64,000 nucleotides of DNA from assembly GCA_006176705.1 (NCBI GenBank), contig QRFJ01001016.1, forward strand, positions 439,001-503,000. Reading direction: 5' to 3'. This DNA is from Cocos nucifera (lineage: Eukaryota > Streptophyta > Magnoliopsida > Arecales > Arecaceae). A program made the position numbers and the translations under genes. Below are positions 49,686 through 60,115 of this stretch, piece after piece; positions within the stretch are counted from its first letter, which is position 1, and each line of letters starts with the position of its first letter. Below the pieces are notes generated by a model. The model had not been told where the DNA came from. It searched no databases and was given only the letters and a program-made list of their open reading frames with translations.

Positions 49686-50877
49686 TCAGAGCCGTCTGGC
49701 GGCAATTAGGAGAGAGTAAGTTAGTTTTTTCAGTCTAGAGTACCTAGTCTCCACATCCCTCAGGACTCGACTGATGTAGTAGATCGGCCATTGCACCTTC
49801 GCTTCTTCCCTGACTAGTACCGCTGCCAGGCCCATAGGAGAGACAGCTAGGTACAGAAATAATTCTTCCTCGAGTTCGGGCTTTGCCAGCAGCGAGAGCG
49901 AGCCGAGGTAGCATTTGAGCTCTTCGAATGCCTGTTGGCACTCCATCGTCTAGGAGAAGTCCTTTGGTTGCCTGAGAATGCGGAAGAAGGGCATGCATCG
50001 TTCGACCAACCTTGACACGAAGCGACTTAAGGATGCTACTTTTTCGGTCAGGCGCTGAACCTCCTTGATCATCTTTGGAGCGATCATTTCTTGAATGGCT
50101 CAAATTTTTTTGGGATTTGCTTCGATTCCTTATCTCGACACCATGAACCCCAGAAATTTCTTGGAGGTCATGCCGAAGGCGCACTTGGCCGGGTTCAGCT
50201 TCACCTTATGCCTTTTGAGTGCACCGAAGGTCTCTTCAAGATTGACGAGATGGTCCGTTGAAGCTCGGCTTTTAATGAGCATATCATCTACGTACACCTC
50301 CATGTTGCGGCCGATCTGCTCCTTGAAGATCTTATTAACCAAACGTTGGTATGTTGCCCCCGTAATCTTGAGTCCAAAAGGCATGACCCTATAGCAATAA
50401 AAACCTCGGTTAGTAATGAAAGCAGTCTTCTCTTCGTCCTCGGGCACCATGCGTATCTGGTTGTAATCAGAACAGGCATCCTTGAAGGTGAGGAGCTCAT
50501 GGCCCGAGGTTGTATCCACCAGCTGGTCGATCCTTAGTAGGGGGTAACTGTCATTCGGATAGGCCTTGTTCAACTTCTTGAAGTCGACGCACATCCTCCA
50601 CTTATTATTCTCTTTCTTGACGAGAACCACGTTCGAGACTCAGGTCGGATAGTTAACCTCCCGGATGAGTCCGGCTTTAAGGAGCTTGTCTATCTCTTCG
50701 ACGATCGCTTTCTGCCTCTCTGGGGCATGTTGGCGCAGCTTTTCTCTTATCGGTTGGTGCCTCGGATTGACGGTCAGTCGATGTTCCATGACCTCGGCAT
50801 CGATCCCTGACATATCCGCTGGGGTCCAGGCGAAGACGTCCGCATTTCTTCTGAGGAAAGCAATGAGCTGCTTCTAA
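49686..50877 (-). pseudogene. reverse transcriptase and RNase H of the nested element, in-frame stops
   Basis: One minus-strand frame. RT fingers (EHRLTVNPRHQPI), NKWRMCVDFKKLNKAYPND, LLTFKDACSDYNQIRM, FCYR-type MPFGLKITGATYQRLVN and the active-site box VYVDDMLIKS are present, then the connection (ERCMPFFRIL) and the RNase H start (LFLYLAVSPMGLAAVLVRE). Stops near 50641, 50124, 50097, 49949 and 49683 break it. The upstream Asp of RT lies in FKDACSDY; the metal-binding YVDD is intact. Function was cDNA synthesis. Confidence 0.88.
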
Positions 50878-51539
50878 ACCTCGGCTGCCAAGTTGGAGTC
50901 GATCTGCACCACATATCCTGCATTTTCGTCACTCAAGGGCACAGAGACGAGGTCCTCCACAGGCTCACCCTGTTCCTCAGTGAGATCGTCGCGGACATCC
51001 AGTCCGTCAACAAGATAAGGGTTGGGCTGATCTTCCTTATATAAGGCGATCGAGTAGTAGTACCTTGCCAGAGCCTGGTCTCCTCTGACTTCTCTGACTC
51101 CATGATGCATCCGAAACTTCATCTTCAAATAATAGGTTGACACTACCGCCCGGAGTGCATTCAGACCAGGTCGACCAAGGATCGCGTTATAGACGGACGG
51201 GGTCCTTACGACTAGGAAGTCGACCCGAGCCTTGGCCTGCTTCGGGCGTCGTCCTGCTGCTACGGTTAATGTTATTATGCCTTCGATTGGTACGGTGTTG
51301 CCAGTAAATCCTACCAACGGAGAATTCATCGACCCCAAGCTATCGTCGGGTAGGGATATTTTTGAGAAGGCATCATAAAATAATACATCGATCGAGCTTC
51401 CGTTATCTACCAAAATGCGGCGTACATCGTAGTTAGTGATATTCAAAGAAATTACAACCGCATCATTGTGTGGAAATTGGATTTCCTGACCGTCCTCCTC
51501 TATGAAGGCCACGGGCTCCGCGATCCTCTGCCTCTTCAC
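50874..51539 (-). pseudogene. aspartic protease region of the nested element
   Basis: A 221-codon open stretch with the retropepsin core RRILVDNGSSIDVLFYDAF (D-N-G in place of the commoner D-T-G), then GFTGNTVPIEGIITL and YNAILGRPGLNALRAV. It is in the same frame as the RT downstream, separated by a TAG where Gln is plausible. It normally cleaves the gag-pol polyprotein. Asp is kept, so the stretch itself looks intact. Confidence 0.85.
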
Positions 51540-51566
51540 TGATCCTTCGGATCCGCTGGTCTCCCC

Positions 51567-52620
51567 TTACTGAGGTCCTCCTGAGATAGTATTGATGATG
51601 CCAAGGGGCGGCCGACCTTCCTGACTCTCCCCACTCAATGGTAATGCCCTTGGCCGCTCCTTCCGCTCTTCGGGCCACCTCTGTAGGAATCGACCGAGTC
51701 TACCTCGTCTGACGAGCTTTTCGATCTCATCTTGGAGTTGGACGCACTCCTCGGTGTCGTGGCCGTGGTCGCGATGATAGAGACCAAACTTGTTGGGATC
51801 GCGCTTGCTAGGTCGGGAACGCATCTTGTTCCCTGATTTTCATCAGTACTTGGATCTTCGGAGCATTGAGGGGGGCGTAGTTGTGAAACCTTCGTCGGAG
51901 AGAGCTTCGGCGCTGAGGAGAACCTCGACGCACCGTTCCATCCGAGCTTCCCCACCTCGGGGTCCACGGGGGAGTTCGGGTCCGCCAGTAATCGAAAGGA
52001 GTCTGGGACCACCGTCGAGCTTTACTCCGCTTCCCTTCCTCGGCGGCCCTGCCCGGCCTTCCAACTTGCCGCTTGCTGTCGGCTTCGCCATCCTTGGCCT
52101 TGAAGGCCTCCTCTGTTCGGACATATCCTTCAGCCTGAGCTAGCATGTCAGCAAAATTCTTGGGGTACTTCTTTTCCAGGGAGAACAATAAGTCGTTCTT
52201 CTTAAGATCGCCTTTGAGGGCGACAATGGCGACTGATTGATCCAAGTTCCGGACTTTCAGCGCGGCAGCGTTAAATCGAATGACGTAGGCCCAGATGGGT
52301 TCCTCCTTCTTCTGCTTGATGGCCATCAAGAAATACGAACCTCGACGTGGCCACCTACTACTGACGAAGTGGGCTGCGAACTGTTGACTCATATGGTCAA
52401 ATGATAAGATGGTACTCGACTTGAGTGTCGAGTACCAGTTCCTAGCAGCTCCTTTAAAGGTAGAGGAGAAAGCTCGGCATAATATAGTGTCTGGCGCGCC
52501 ATGGAGCAGCATCATTGTCCGGAAGGCTTCCAAGTGATCGACCGGATCGGTGGTCCCATCGTAGCTCTCGAACTATGAGAGCTTAAAGTTCGGCGGAACC
52601 GATTCCTGCATGATTTTCTA
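51567..52620 (-). pseudogene. gag of the nested element, frameshifted
   Basis: Retrotransposon gag core: DHLEAFRTMMLLHGAPD, FKGAARNWYSTL, FDHMSQQFAAHFVSSR, KVRNLDQSVAI, LEKKYPKNFADML. A second frame from 51824 has the knuckle-like KFGLYHRDHGHDTEEC, where the family's first Cys is replaced by Gly. The two frames do not join (shift near 51815-51830), and a TAG interrupts the start at about 52573-52575. The N-terminal part up to about 53200 is Ser/Arg/Pro-rich and also broken. It formed the virus-like particle coat. Confidence 0.82.
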
Positions 52621-53217
52621 CAAAAAAGGGGGTCAGTACAAACGTCATTACCATATGAGGGGGGAGTGTGACGAAGTTCTTCGATTTGTCGACTCATTTC
52701 TAAGAGTCTTTGATCTAGGAGATCTTCATAGTCTCTAATCTCCAAGGCTTTCTGGTGGAATGGGCACGAGGCTTCACCCTTAGTCGATCCATGATCCGAA
52801 CAAGGGCTCTCCCTCCTCTGCCTCTCCAATCCGGGGATCGGAGGTCGGGCTGCCCAAGTCGGTCGCTCCTTGATTGGATCACTTGGCTCTGGAGAGTTCC
52901 ACATCGGTTGGACTGGCACTGGGGCTTGTTGGTGCAGCACTGCCTGCACCGCCTCTATGAGACCACGAATTGCTGGACGAGCTGGTTGAACTACTCCGTA
53001 TCCACCACGGCTATAGATGGGGTCTGAGTCATCGAGGCTGGAGCGGAAATAGATGGATTTGGATGGGATCGAACTGCGGAGGTCGTCGAGCGTCGAGTCA
53101 AAGCTCTCCTGGAAGGCATCTTCTCTCCGGGAGAAAAAAGGAGAGATCTTCGGAGAGGGAAGGAAAAAATCATCGTCGAGCACTCCTTTAAGATTAAGAA
53201 AACTTTGGAGGTTTCAG

Positions 53218-53238
53218 GCCCTTCCTCTAGCGCCAATC
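53218..53238 (-). other. primer binding site region of the nested element
   Basis: Directly inside the 5' LTR the minus strand reads ATTGGCGCTAGAGGAAGGGC. TTGGCGC-type sites are common in Tat and Athila elements. Which tRNA primes it I cannot determine. Confidence 0.7.
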
Positions 53239-54097
53239 TATTGACGTAGAAATTGATCATCACCGGAGTCATTAGAGTTGAGGCCGACGAGATCGCCGTT
53301 GGGGACCTGCAAAACAAAGTCCTATCCGAAGTCGGTGGGGGGGGTGGCTCTGACAGGACCCTCCGACGATCAAGTTAGCTCTGACCAACAGAAATGGAAT
53401 GCTCGGAATGAGTTCCGAAGCTTGGAGGAGAAGAGGAGAGCTTAGAGATCAGAGAGATTAGAAATTAGCGTATCTGGAGGGTCCTTTATAGGCGGAGCTT
53501 AGTTGATGGCGATGGCCATACCACCGCATGGAGTTTGGTACGGAGAGGAAGATATCGTCAGGCGGTTGGTGACAGCCATACTGGCAAGTCATGGGCCGCA
53601 TGGAGTTCGGTACGGAGAGAAAGACGTCGTCAGGCGGTTGGTGATAGCCATACTGGCAAGTCGTGGACCGCATGGGGCTGGTTACGGAGAGAGTAGTGGC
53701 GGCCATATCGTCCGATCTTGTTGCTTATTGCAGACTAATGGCGACAGTTCATCTAGAGGAGTTCGGACTTGTAGAAGAGTCCGACTGAAGGAAAAGCTCG
53801 GAAGGAGTTCGGCTGTAGAGAAGTTCGGAGGAGCTCGATCGACTGAAGGGACGGCCGCTTAGGGAGTTTGGCCGAGGGGCGACCGCTGAGGAGTTCAGGC
53901 GTCGGAGAATTTCGTTAAAGCCTGGCCGCTTGGAGTCCAAGGAGCTCGACCGCTAAGCAGTGGCTGAACAGATTCGAAGGAGCTCGGACGCTAGGGGTTC
54001 GGCTGAAGTCCGTCTGCTGAAGCTCTTCTGCAGCTATTGGTTGCGTTAGGCTGAGCATCGAGCTAGACTTCGGCGGGAGCGGGATTCATCCCCAACA
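53239..54097 (-). repeat. 5' LTR of the nested Tat element (859 bp)
   Basis: Plus-strand ends TATTGACG and CCCCAACA; the terminal TG has become TA. TATA box on the minus strand at 53485-53490. It carries the 72-bp subrepeats at 53524-53710. Confidence 0.95.
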
Positions 54098-55134
54098 GAA
54101 TCAAAACTTAAGTTTTGATCACTTAGAATGGCAACTTAAGTCGTATTCTAGCACAAAGTTATGATCATTAAGGATGTGACAGAATGGTATCAGAGCTTAG
54201 ATTTAAAGTCATTAAAAACTATGACTTTAGTGATATCGAAGCTTAAGATTATGATTACTTGGAATTGTAACTTAAGTAGTATTTGAACTTAAGATGATGA
54301 TCTCTAGGGATGGTGAGTTAAGAGATATTTAAGTATAAAATTATGATCACTAAGAATATGAAAGAATGATATTCGAACTTAAGATTATGATCAGTAAGAA
54401 TATGATAGACATAGCGGACATGATTCAAAGTTTGGATTTTAAATCAATAGGCATTGTAATGAAATTTATGTATAGAAGGTGAATGATAACAGAAATTGAA
54501 GAGTTATGTCTTAGATTTCAACAAGGTTTGACCCAAGTATGAGATATTTTGACCATCGAATAAAGTGTGATACATATTGATATATTGTATGGTGTATACT
54601 TGTTCAATGGTTATTTAGATGATTTGGAATTCAAAACTTGATATTCGGTAAAGATCATGAATTATTATAATTTTGGAAGCTGTTTAAGATATGGCCTATA
54701 GAAAGATTTTATTGTATGAATGAAGATGAAAAATATATTTTTATTGGTAGATTAAATTTTATTATGAGAGCATGATATAAAAAATAATGAAATTTAGAGT
54801 TATGATCACTAAGAATTACGACAGAAGTGATTCATAGGATTTGGAATTTGATAGATAATTTATATCTCAGGATTATAATTTAAGATGTTTATAAATTTAC
54901 GATCTTATTGATTTTGAAGTTATTTAGCAAATCTGAGATATTTGATGGATTAAATCAGAGTGCGTAGCGAAAGCGTGATGATTTAAATGAAAGCATTATG
55001 CTAAAGGATTTGAATTTCTTTTCTCAATCAAGAAGATTATTTAGAAGCTTGAGAATAAAAAATTTGTACCCTTAAATTTTTAACTTTGTAGATATACTAA
55101 TTTTGAGAATGAAATTATCTTAAGAGGGGAAAAT
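54098..55134 (+). other. internal region of the outer non-autonomous element, with a duplicated PBS-like segment
   Basis: No gag or pol is seen. A block GGATGTGACAGAATGGTATC, AGAGCTTAGATTTAAAG at 54172-54208 repeats the LTR-end plus PBS junction found at 44166-44197. Further diverged copies of the motif TTATGATCACTAAGAATATG follow to about 54410. The rest is AT-rich. Confidence 0.7.
55122..55134 (+). other. polypurine tract of the outer element
   Basis: AAGAGGGGAAAAT directly precedes the right LTR start TGTAATAACCC, giving plus-strand orientation. Confidence 0.8.
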
Positions 55135-57077
55135 TGTAATAACCCAGCCATTTAGATCTTTGAACCCGACCCAGATTCAAAAGAGCTTGAAATCTTATGT
55201 GTCATACGTAAAAGAGAGAGAAAGACTCCTTAAAATTATTAAGAAAAATTTCTCAAGATTTAGGTCCATAATAAGTCCAAAATAAGATCCAGGATGATGA
55301 ATGGATTCCAACGAGCCCAAGATCAGTCCAAACAGAGTCCAAATGGAAAAGTTATGAATAAAAGAAGGTCAGGAATGGGGTAGCGGGCCCTCCTTGTCTA
55401 TCGGAGGGGTCCACTAGAGGCACCGGTCGGTGGCGGCATAGCCCAAGCCTACAATGCATGGCGGCGCTAGGCCAACCGCATGCTGGGCTACCCTAGGCAT
55501 GGGTGTGTGCGCACAGGCCGCATGGGAGCGGGCATCCAGCCCATGCGATGGAGCATGGTCCATCATGGACCGTGGCTCACAATGCCCTGCATGGACCAAG
55601 GAATGGTTTTCCTACCATTTCTCATAGTCCACGATACTATTCTATGGATCCGATCACAATCCGATGGCTCAGAGACGAGCTAGTCGCGATCCAACGACTG
55701 AAATCTGATCTAGACTTGATTTATGTTATAGGGAGCCATTTTGCATGATCCAATGTTCAGAAATGCTTCCTATCATGATAGGATGGATGAGAAGCAATCT
55801 GATCCTGATCAGGAGCTGGGTGCATGATCCGATGGCCTAGAAAGGGTGCCGATTGTGATCCAATGGTCCAGAATTAATTTCGAATATATTTAAAACTTAG
55901 ATTTTCTACTGAAATATTATTTTTGAGTTTCTTAGAGTTTATATAATTTCGATTGACGAACCGTTTATTGCATTAAAAAGCTGGTGACGTCCTAGGAGGT
56001 GCTGAGAGATTTTTTGAAATGTTTCAAAATGATTTTATAAAAATTTTAAAATTTCTTTGATGAAAGACTCTTGTAGGATTGAATGAGGTATAGATCATTG
56101 AGATTAGGAGGTTAGATTCATCGTCAATAGAGGTAAGAATTCTTAAACACAAATATCGGTATTTATATTTATTATGGTACTACGTGATTTGATTTTCTAT
56201 GATTGATATTTATTTTATATTCGCCGGTATGATCATCTGTATATTTTGTATCGTGTGGTTGTATTAAACAATGATGATTAAAAAGATAGGATATTTGGAC
56301 TAGCCACATTAAATTGAGAATAGCCCCACCACGGGTAGGAACGTGGTATTTTGAAATTGCCACCGTGGGCTTGGAGCACGGCTAGTATGGTTTGCCATCA
56401 TGGGCTGAATGGTGGATATTCTAAGATTGCCACTGCGGGCTGATGCGCGGCTAGTATAATTTGCCATCGCAGGCTGGATCGCGACTAGTATGGTTTGCCA
56501 GTCACAGGCTGGATCGCGACTAGTATGGTTTGCCAGTCACAGGCTGGATCGTGATCGTGATTAGTTCAAAACTTAAAGATAATCATTGATTGACACGGAT
56601 TATGTTATGAGATATGGTTGACAAGATATGAAATAATAATTAAGTAATTTTTTTTTATTTAATTATTCATATATAGTATATCAGTTTGAAAAGATAATTA
56701 TTTGATAGTATTTGATGTATATTTAAATGAATTAACATTTAATTTCACTGGTTATTTGATATGATGCTTGGTATGAAATTTTATCGATTATGGTTTCGTT
56801 ATGTTGCTGTATGATAATTATTTTTGAAATATAACATCATATTAGTATAAGTGTTTGAAATTTTTTATTGGACTGTAAAGCTTACAACCATTTTTTCTCT
56901 TTTCTTTCATATTTGTAGGATGCTTAGTTTATCAATTGAAATGAAATTAGATTATTTTTATGAATTTTGAGATTGTACCGAATTTTTAAAATCTTGTATA
57001 TTCTTTCGAATACTCTTATCCTAAGAAGTATACGGCCATCACGTATCTGACCCGGATGCTGAATTCGGGGTGTGACA
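55135..57077 (+). repeat. 3' LTR of the non-autonomous element (1943 bp)
   Basis: Aligns with 42244-44172, with the GGTTTGCCA module at about 56320-56570, and ends GGGTGTGACA followed by the duplicated AAACC. Confidence 0.93.
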
Positions 57078-57082
57078 AAACC

Positions 57083-57559
57083 AAGCAGCATTAATTCCTA
57101 TTGGCATTTCTTTTAAAAAAATATGAGCAATTTAGGAGCCACATTGGAAATGGTAAACCTAATTATTAAATCTATGCTCTTAACTGATAAATGCAGTTTA
57201 TGACGACAAGATTGTCAGAATTTAACATTTCATGGACAAAAAGCTGAAAAAAAAACTTAATTTCTTTTATTTAATTTTAATTTATAATAGCAAACCCACT
57301 TCACTATGAATAATCAATCCAAACCTCAACAAGCAAACCAAAGGAGCAGATATACCCACGCTATAAAGTTTAATACCAGATTTGTAAAGAAATCCACGAT
57401 CATATATATCATAAATTACTTAAATTAAGTACGAGTACAATTTCATGCTTCAAATTTATATAGGAGAAATGCCAGCATGATTGAAACTAAGACCGATCCA
57501 TAAACACAAGCTCATAGCAATAGCCAATATCATACAGAAATAGGAGAAAGTTTTGGAAT
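57083..57559. other. AT-rich spacer and 3' flank of the cysteine protease gene
   Basis: Lies between the outer element's target duplication and the protease stop codon. It must hold the 3' UTR of the minus-strand gene; no unambiguous polyadenylation signal is seen. Confidence 0.45.
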
Positions 57560-58682
57560 TCATGCAGTTGGGTAGGAAGCCTCCATGGCAATGCCACAGA
57601 GCCCTTCAGCCGCATCAACATCTCGTTGCATCCTTATGTATCCGCTCTCACCCCACGACTTACCCCATGAGTTCTTCACCAGCCAATACTTGGTCCCATC
57701 GGCAGTCTTCCCGTAGCCAACAGCAGTAACACCATGGTCCAATTCAGTTCCACAGGCACCAGTGAATACACCACTTTTATATAACTGGAAGTCCGAGCCG
57801 CCGGCATCGATAGCAACTGAGACAGGCTGGTTGGCCACAGCCTTCAAGAGGGCTGACTCGCTGTTTGAAGGGACATCTTCATGGCCACTGATGGTGGCTG
57901 CACTAGAGGATGCCTTGTTGGTGTTGCAAGTGCCATCGGATGCCTTGTAAGGATAGTTACTCTCTGTCGTTAAACCTCCATTATCAACAATAAACTGGAA
58001 GGCATCATCCATCAGACCACCATTACATCCTTGGTCCTCACCATTAACGTCGCAATCCACAAGCTCTTGCTCCGACAAAGAGATTAACTTGCCGGTGCTG
58101 AGTTTTGTGATACCTTCTGTTGCCGCCACAGCAGAGAATGCCCAGCAGCATCCTATTGCACGCGTCCATTAGTTAATCAGTTAATGCGATATTAATCAAT
58201 CAAAGAACTAGAATTGTACTCGATGCATGAAACCAGAAAGTTTTTCGTTAATTACCACAGTCGCCTTGATCCTTGATGGGAGTGACTGCACCTTTGGTCC
58301 TCCAGTCCATGCTGGTGGGCACGGCTGTCACATTTTGGTACCTGAATGTCTTGGCTGGCTTCATGATCTTTGGCTTGTATCCATTGTGAGATGCTTTGAA
58401 CTCCTCGCTGGTTAGGTCTGCAAATTGGTTGATTCCAAGCTCGTATTTCCGGTCACCAGCCTTGTTGACAGACTCGACGTACTCCACATTAGCCTTAAAT
58501 ATTTGGTACCTGTACTCCTTCTCAGCCGCATCTTTGTACGCTCGTCCATATTCAGCCATCCACTGCTCGTGTCTTAAGGTCATGGGCGCGTCACCGATTG
58601 AACGGGACATGGCTCCATAGGCCCAAATAGCCAAGATGGCCGAGGTAAGCCACAAGCATTGGAGCTGGCTAAAATAAGCCAT
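57560..58682 (-). CDS. papain-like cysteine protease, SAG39/SAG12 type (2 exons, 339 aa)
   Basis: Exons 58682-58256 and 58152-57560, one 103-bp GT-AG intron splitting the Gly before the catalytic Cys. Signal peptide at residues 1-24. The inhibitory prodomain has an ERFNIN-type pattern (EKEYRYQIFKANVEYVESVN) and GINQFADLTSEEF. The mature enzyme starts near VPTSMDWRTKGAVTPIKDQG. Active site: CCWAFSA with Cys145, His282 (LDHGVTAVGYG), Asn303 (VKNSWGKSWGE), plus the oxyanion Gln. GCNGGLMD and disulphide Cys residues are present. Length is normal for C1A proteases, with no granulin domain or KDEL tail. Family members act in the vacuole or apoplast, often in senescence or defence. Start: ATG 58682; the open frame reaches 58703 only through a TTG. 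The nearest relatives are the two broken copies just upstream. Subfamily by eye only. Confidence 0.93.
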
Positions 58683-58777
58683 GGGGCTGTTAAGCTGTGG
58701 CAAAACTAAGAACCGATTTATAAGGTGGTTAATTAATTGATGAGGCTGCCGTGAAGATGCACTAACATGGCTGGAGT

Positions 58778-58785
58778 TTATATAG
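58778..58785 (-). promoter_or_regulatory. TATA box of the cysteine protease gene
   Basis: On the minus strand CCTATATAAACTCC, 96 bp before the ATG at 58682. A start about 30 bp downstream would give a leader of about 65 nt. It is a textbook plant TATA element. Confidence 0.75.
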
Positions 58786-59171
58786 GGGTTGGACTAGGAG
58801 AATTCCGTTAGCGTGAAGCGGATAAAGACTTGCTACGTGCCGTGGAGATAGAAACGAGGGGGATGGGTTCACCGATCATTCAATTTATAATTAATAGTTG
58901 AGACGTACCGTGCGGTCTGTCGTCTAAGTTGCAATTTCTTTTATTTTGTGGGAGCGGGTTGCATTCCTACACAGGTTCTTGGCAGATAGCTTCTTCTTCT
59001 TCTTCTTTGTCCTCTCACTGCCAATGACCTCCCATTGATAAAATGAATGAACTGCTTTGTGTAAAGTGGAATTAATGAAAACATTCTTTCATCCAAAAGT
59101 CTGAGCACTGTCTTCCAAAAAATGTCTCAACATATCGACGTACATAACCAACCGATCGATCCCATTCCAAC

Positions 59172-59345
59172 CTCAGTGGTACGAAGCCTTCAACTCCTTG
59201 GTGGTCAGTTCCGCAAATTGGTTGATGTCAAGCTTATATTTGCGATCCCAAGCTTGGTTGATGGATGCAATGTAATTAACCAACGTTGGCCTTGGAGATC
59301 TGGAAAATGTGTGATGCAGGTCGAGGGATTTAATACGCTCCGTTG
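59172..59345 (-). pseudogene. prodomain fragment of a papain-like cysteine protease
   Basis: On the minus strand a translation reads FQISKANVG, stop, then INQAWDRKYKLDINQFAELT and TKELKAS. This matches the prodomain of the intact gene (FKANVEYVESVNKAGDRKY; INQFADLTSEEFKAS), so it is the I29 inhibitor part of a lost copy. At least one in-frame stop and no adjoining catalytic domain. It lies about 490 bp upstream (minus-strand sense) of the intact gene. Confidence 0.8.
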
Positions 59346-59815
59346 AACCCGATCGAGCCTCTTCCTTTGTGCTGTGTAGTAAATTGCATCAAATGGGGCC
59401 GAGAAACCATGATATTTTTCTTATCAGTTTATGCTTTGGAGATTAATTGGTTAATTAACATGATATTGATACTTAGATTTGTTAGAGAACTTTGATTAGT
59501 ATATTTGTGCATGTATGATCTTATGGATCATGTTTAATTCACCTTCTCTAACCGGTTGTCAGGTGATCTAAGTATATAGGAGCAAGAATAACATAAAAAT
59601 TATTTATTAAATCAAGCACACATCGAATGTAATAACTAACTAATATCTTAGATTCTGTGACAACACAAGACAGCTTCATAGTACAACTACGAATAGGAGC
59701 AAGTCTCAAGACTTTGCTCACATAAAAATTATTGCATGACAAAATGATATAAATATTTTCAGGAGCGAGAAGTAATTATATGTACCGACGACTCCATTGT
59801 AGAAGATCGTTGAAT
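59346..59815. other. spacer between two protease relics
   Basis: AT-rich; contains no recognisable part of either protease fragment and no other feature. Confidence 0.4.
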
Positions 59816-60115
59816 TTATGCTGTTGTGTAAGAAGCAAGCTTGGCAATACCACACAGTCCTTCCGGTGCACCAACGTCACGCTGGATGCGCATGTTGTAC
59901 CCCATGAATTCTTTACCAGCCAATATTTGGTCCCATCCTCCGCTGTCCCGTGGCCAACAGCGGTCACAGCATGGTTCATGTCAGTTGCACACGGACCGGT
60001 GAAGATGCCACTGGAATGGTAATGGAAGTCTCGCCCACTCCCATCAATGCCAACTGAAACAGGTCGTTTCGAGACTGCCCGTAAGAGCGAGGACTCATCA
60101 TTTTCGGGCACCACT
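59816..60115 (-). pseudogene. C-terminal fragment of a papain-like cysteine protease, deleted and interrupted
   Basis: The minus strand translates as VPENDESSLLRAVSKRPVSV, FTGPCATDMNHAVTAVGHG (active-site His) and KYWLVKNSWGT (active-site Asn), then shifts frame. The expected end (MRIQRDVGAPEGLCGIAKLA and a stop at 59816-59818) is present in another frame. About 19 bp is missing between the two parts, flanked by the short repeat ACATG. The 5' part of the gene, including the catalytic Cys, is absent: homology stops at 60115 where the Athila-type element begins. Confidence 0.88.

Larger units (their letters stand above)
44298..54097 (-). mobile_element. nested Tat-lineage Ty3/gypsy retrotransposon (9.8 kb), decayed
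   Basis: LTRs at 44298-45161 and 53239-54097. Flanking 5-mers are GAATT (44293-44297) and GAATC (54098-54102). Reading on the minus strand: 5' LTR, PBS, gag, protease, RT, RNase H, archaeal-type RNase H, integrase, a 2.2-kb minisatellite, polypurine tract, 3' LTR. A second RNase H between RNase H and integrase is the known hallmark of the Tat (Ogre/Retand-like) lineage. Coding capacity is destroyed by in-frame stops and at least one gag frameshift. It lies inside the internal region of the 42244-57077 element, so it is the younger insertion. Confidence 0.95.
42244..57077 (+). mobile_element. non-autonomous LTR retrotransposon (LARD-like), split by a nested element
   Basis: Two direct LTRs (42244-44172 and 55135-57077) start TGTAATAACCC and end GTGACA. 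The 5-bp flanks are AAACC on both sides (42239-42243, 57078-57082), a perfect target duplication. A tRNA-iMet-type PBS follows the left LTR, and a purine tract AAGAGGGGAAAA precedes the right LTR, so the element is on the plus strand. Without the insert at 44298-54097 it is about 5.0 kb, with only about 1.16 kb internal (44173-44297 plus 54098-55134) and no gag or pol. LTR start, end and PBS style resemble Del/Tekay-type gypsy elements, whose proteins it might borrow; that link is inference. Confidence 0.93.

Noticed and set aside
48551..50537. Plus-strand frames over the nested pol region
   Set aside because: Shadows of the minus-strand pol domains, which carry the recognisable motifs.
58683..58703. 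Seven-residue N-terminal extension of the cysteine protease
   Set aside because: It depends on a TTG start; the ATG at 58682 gives a normal signal peptide.
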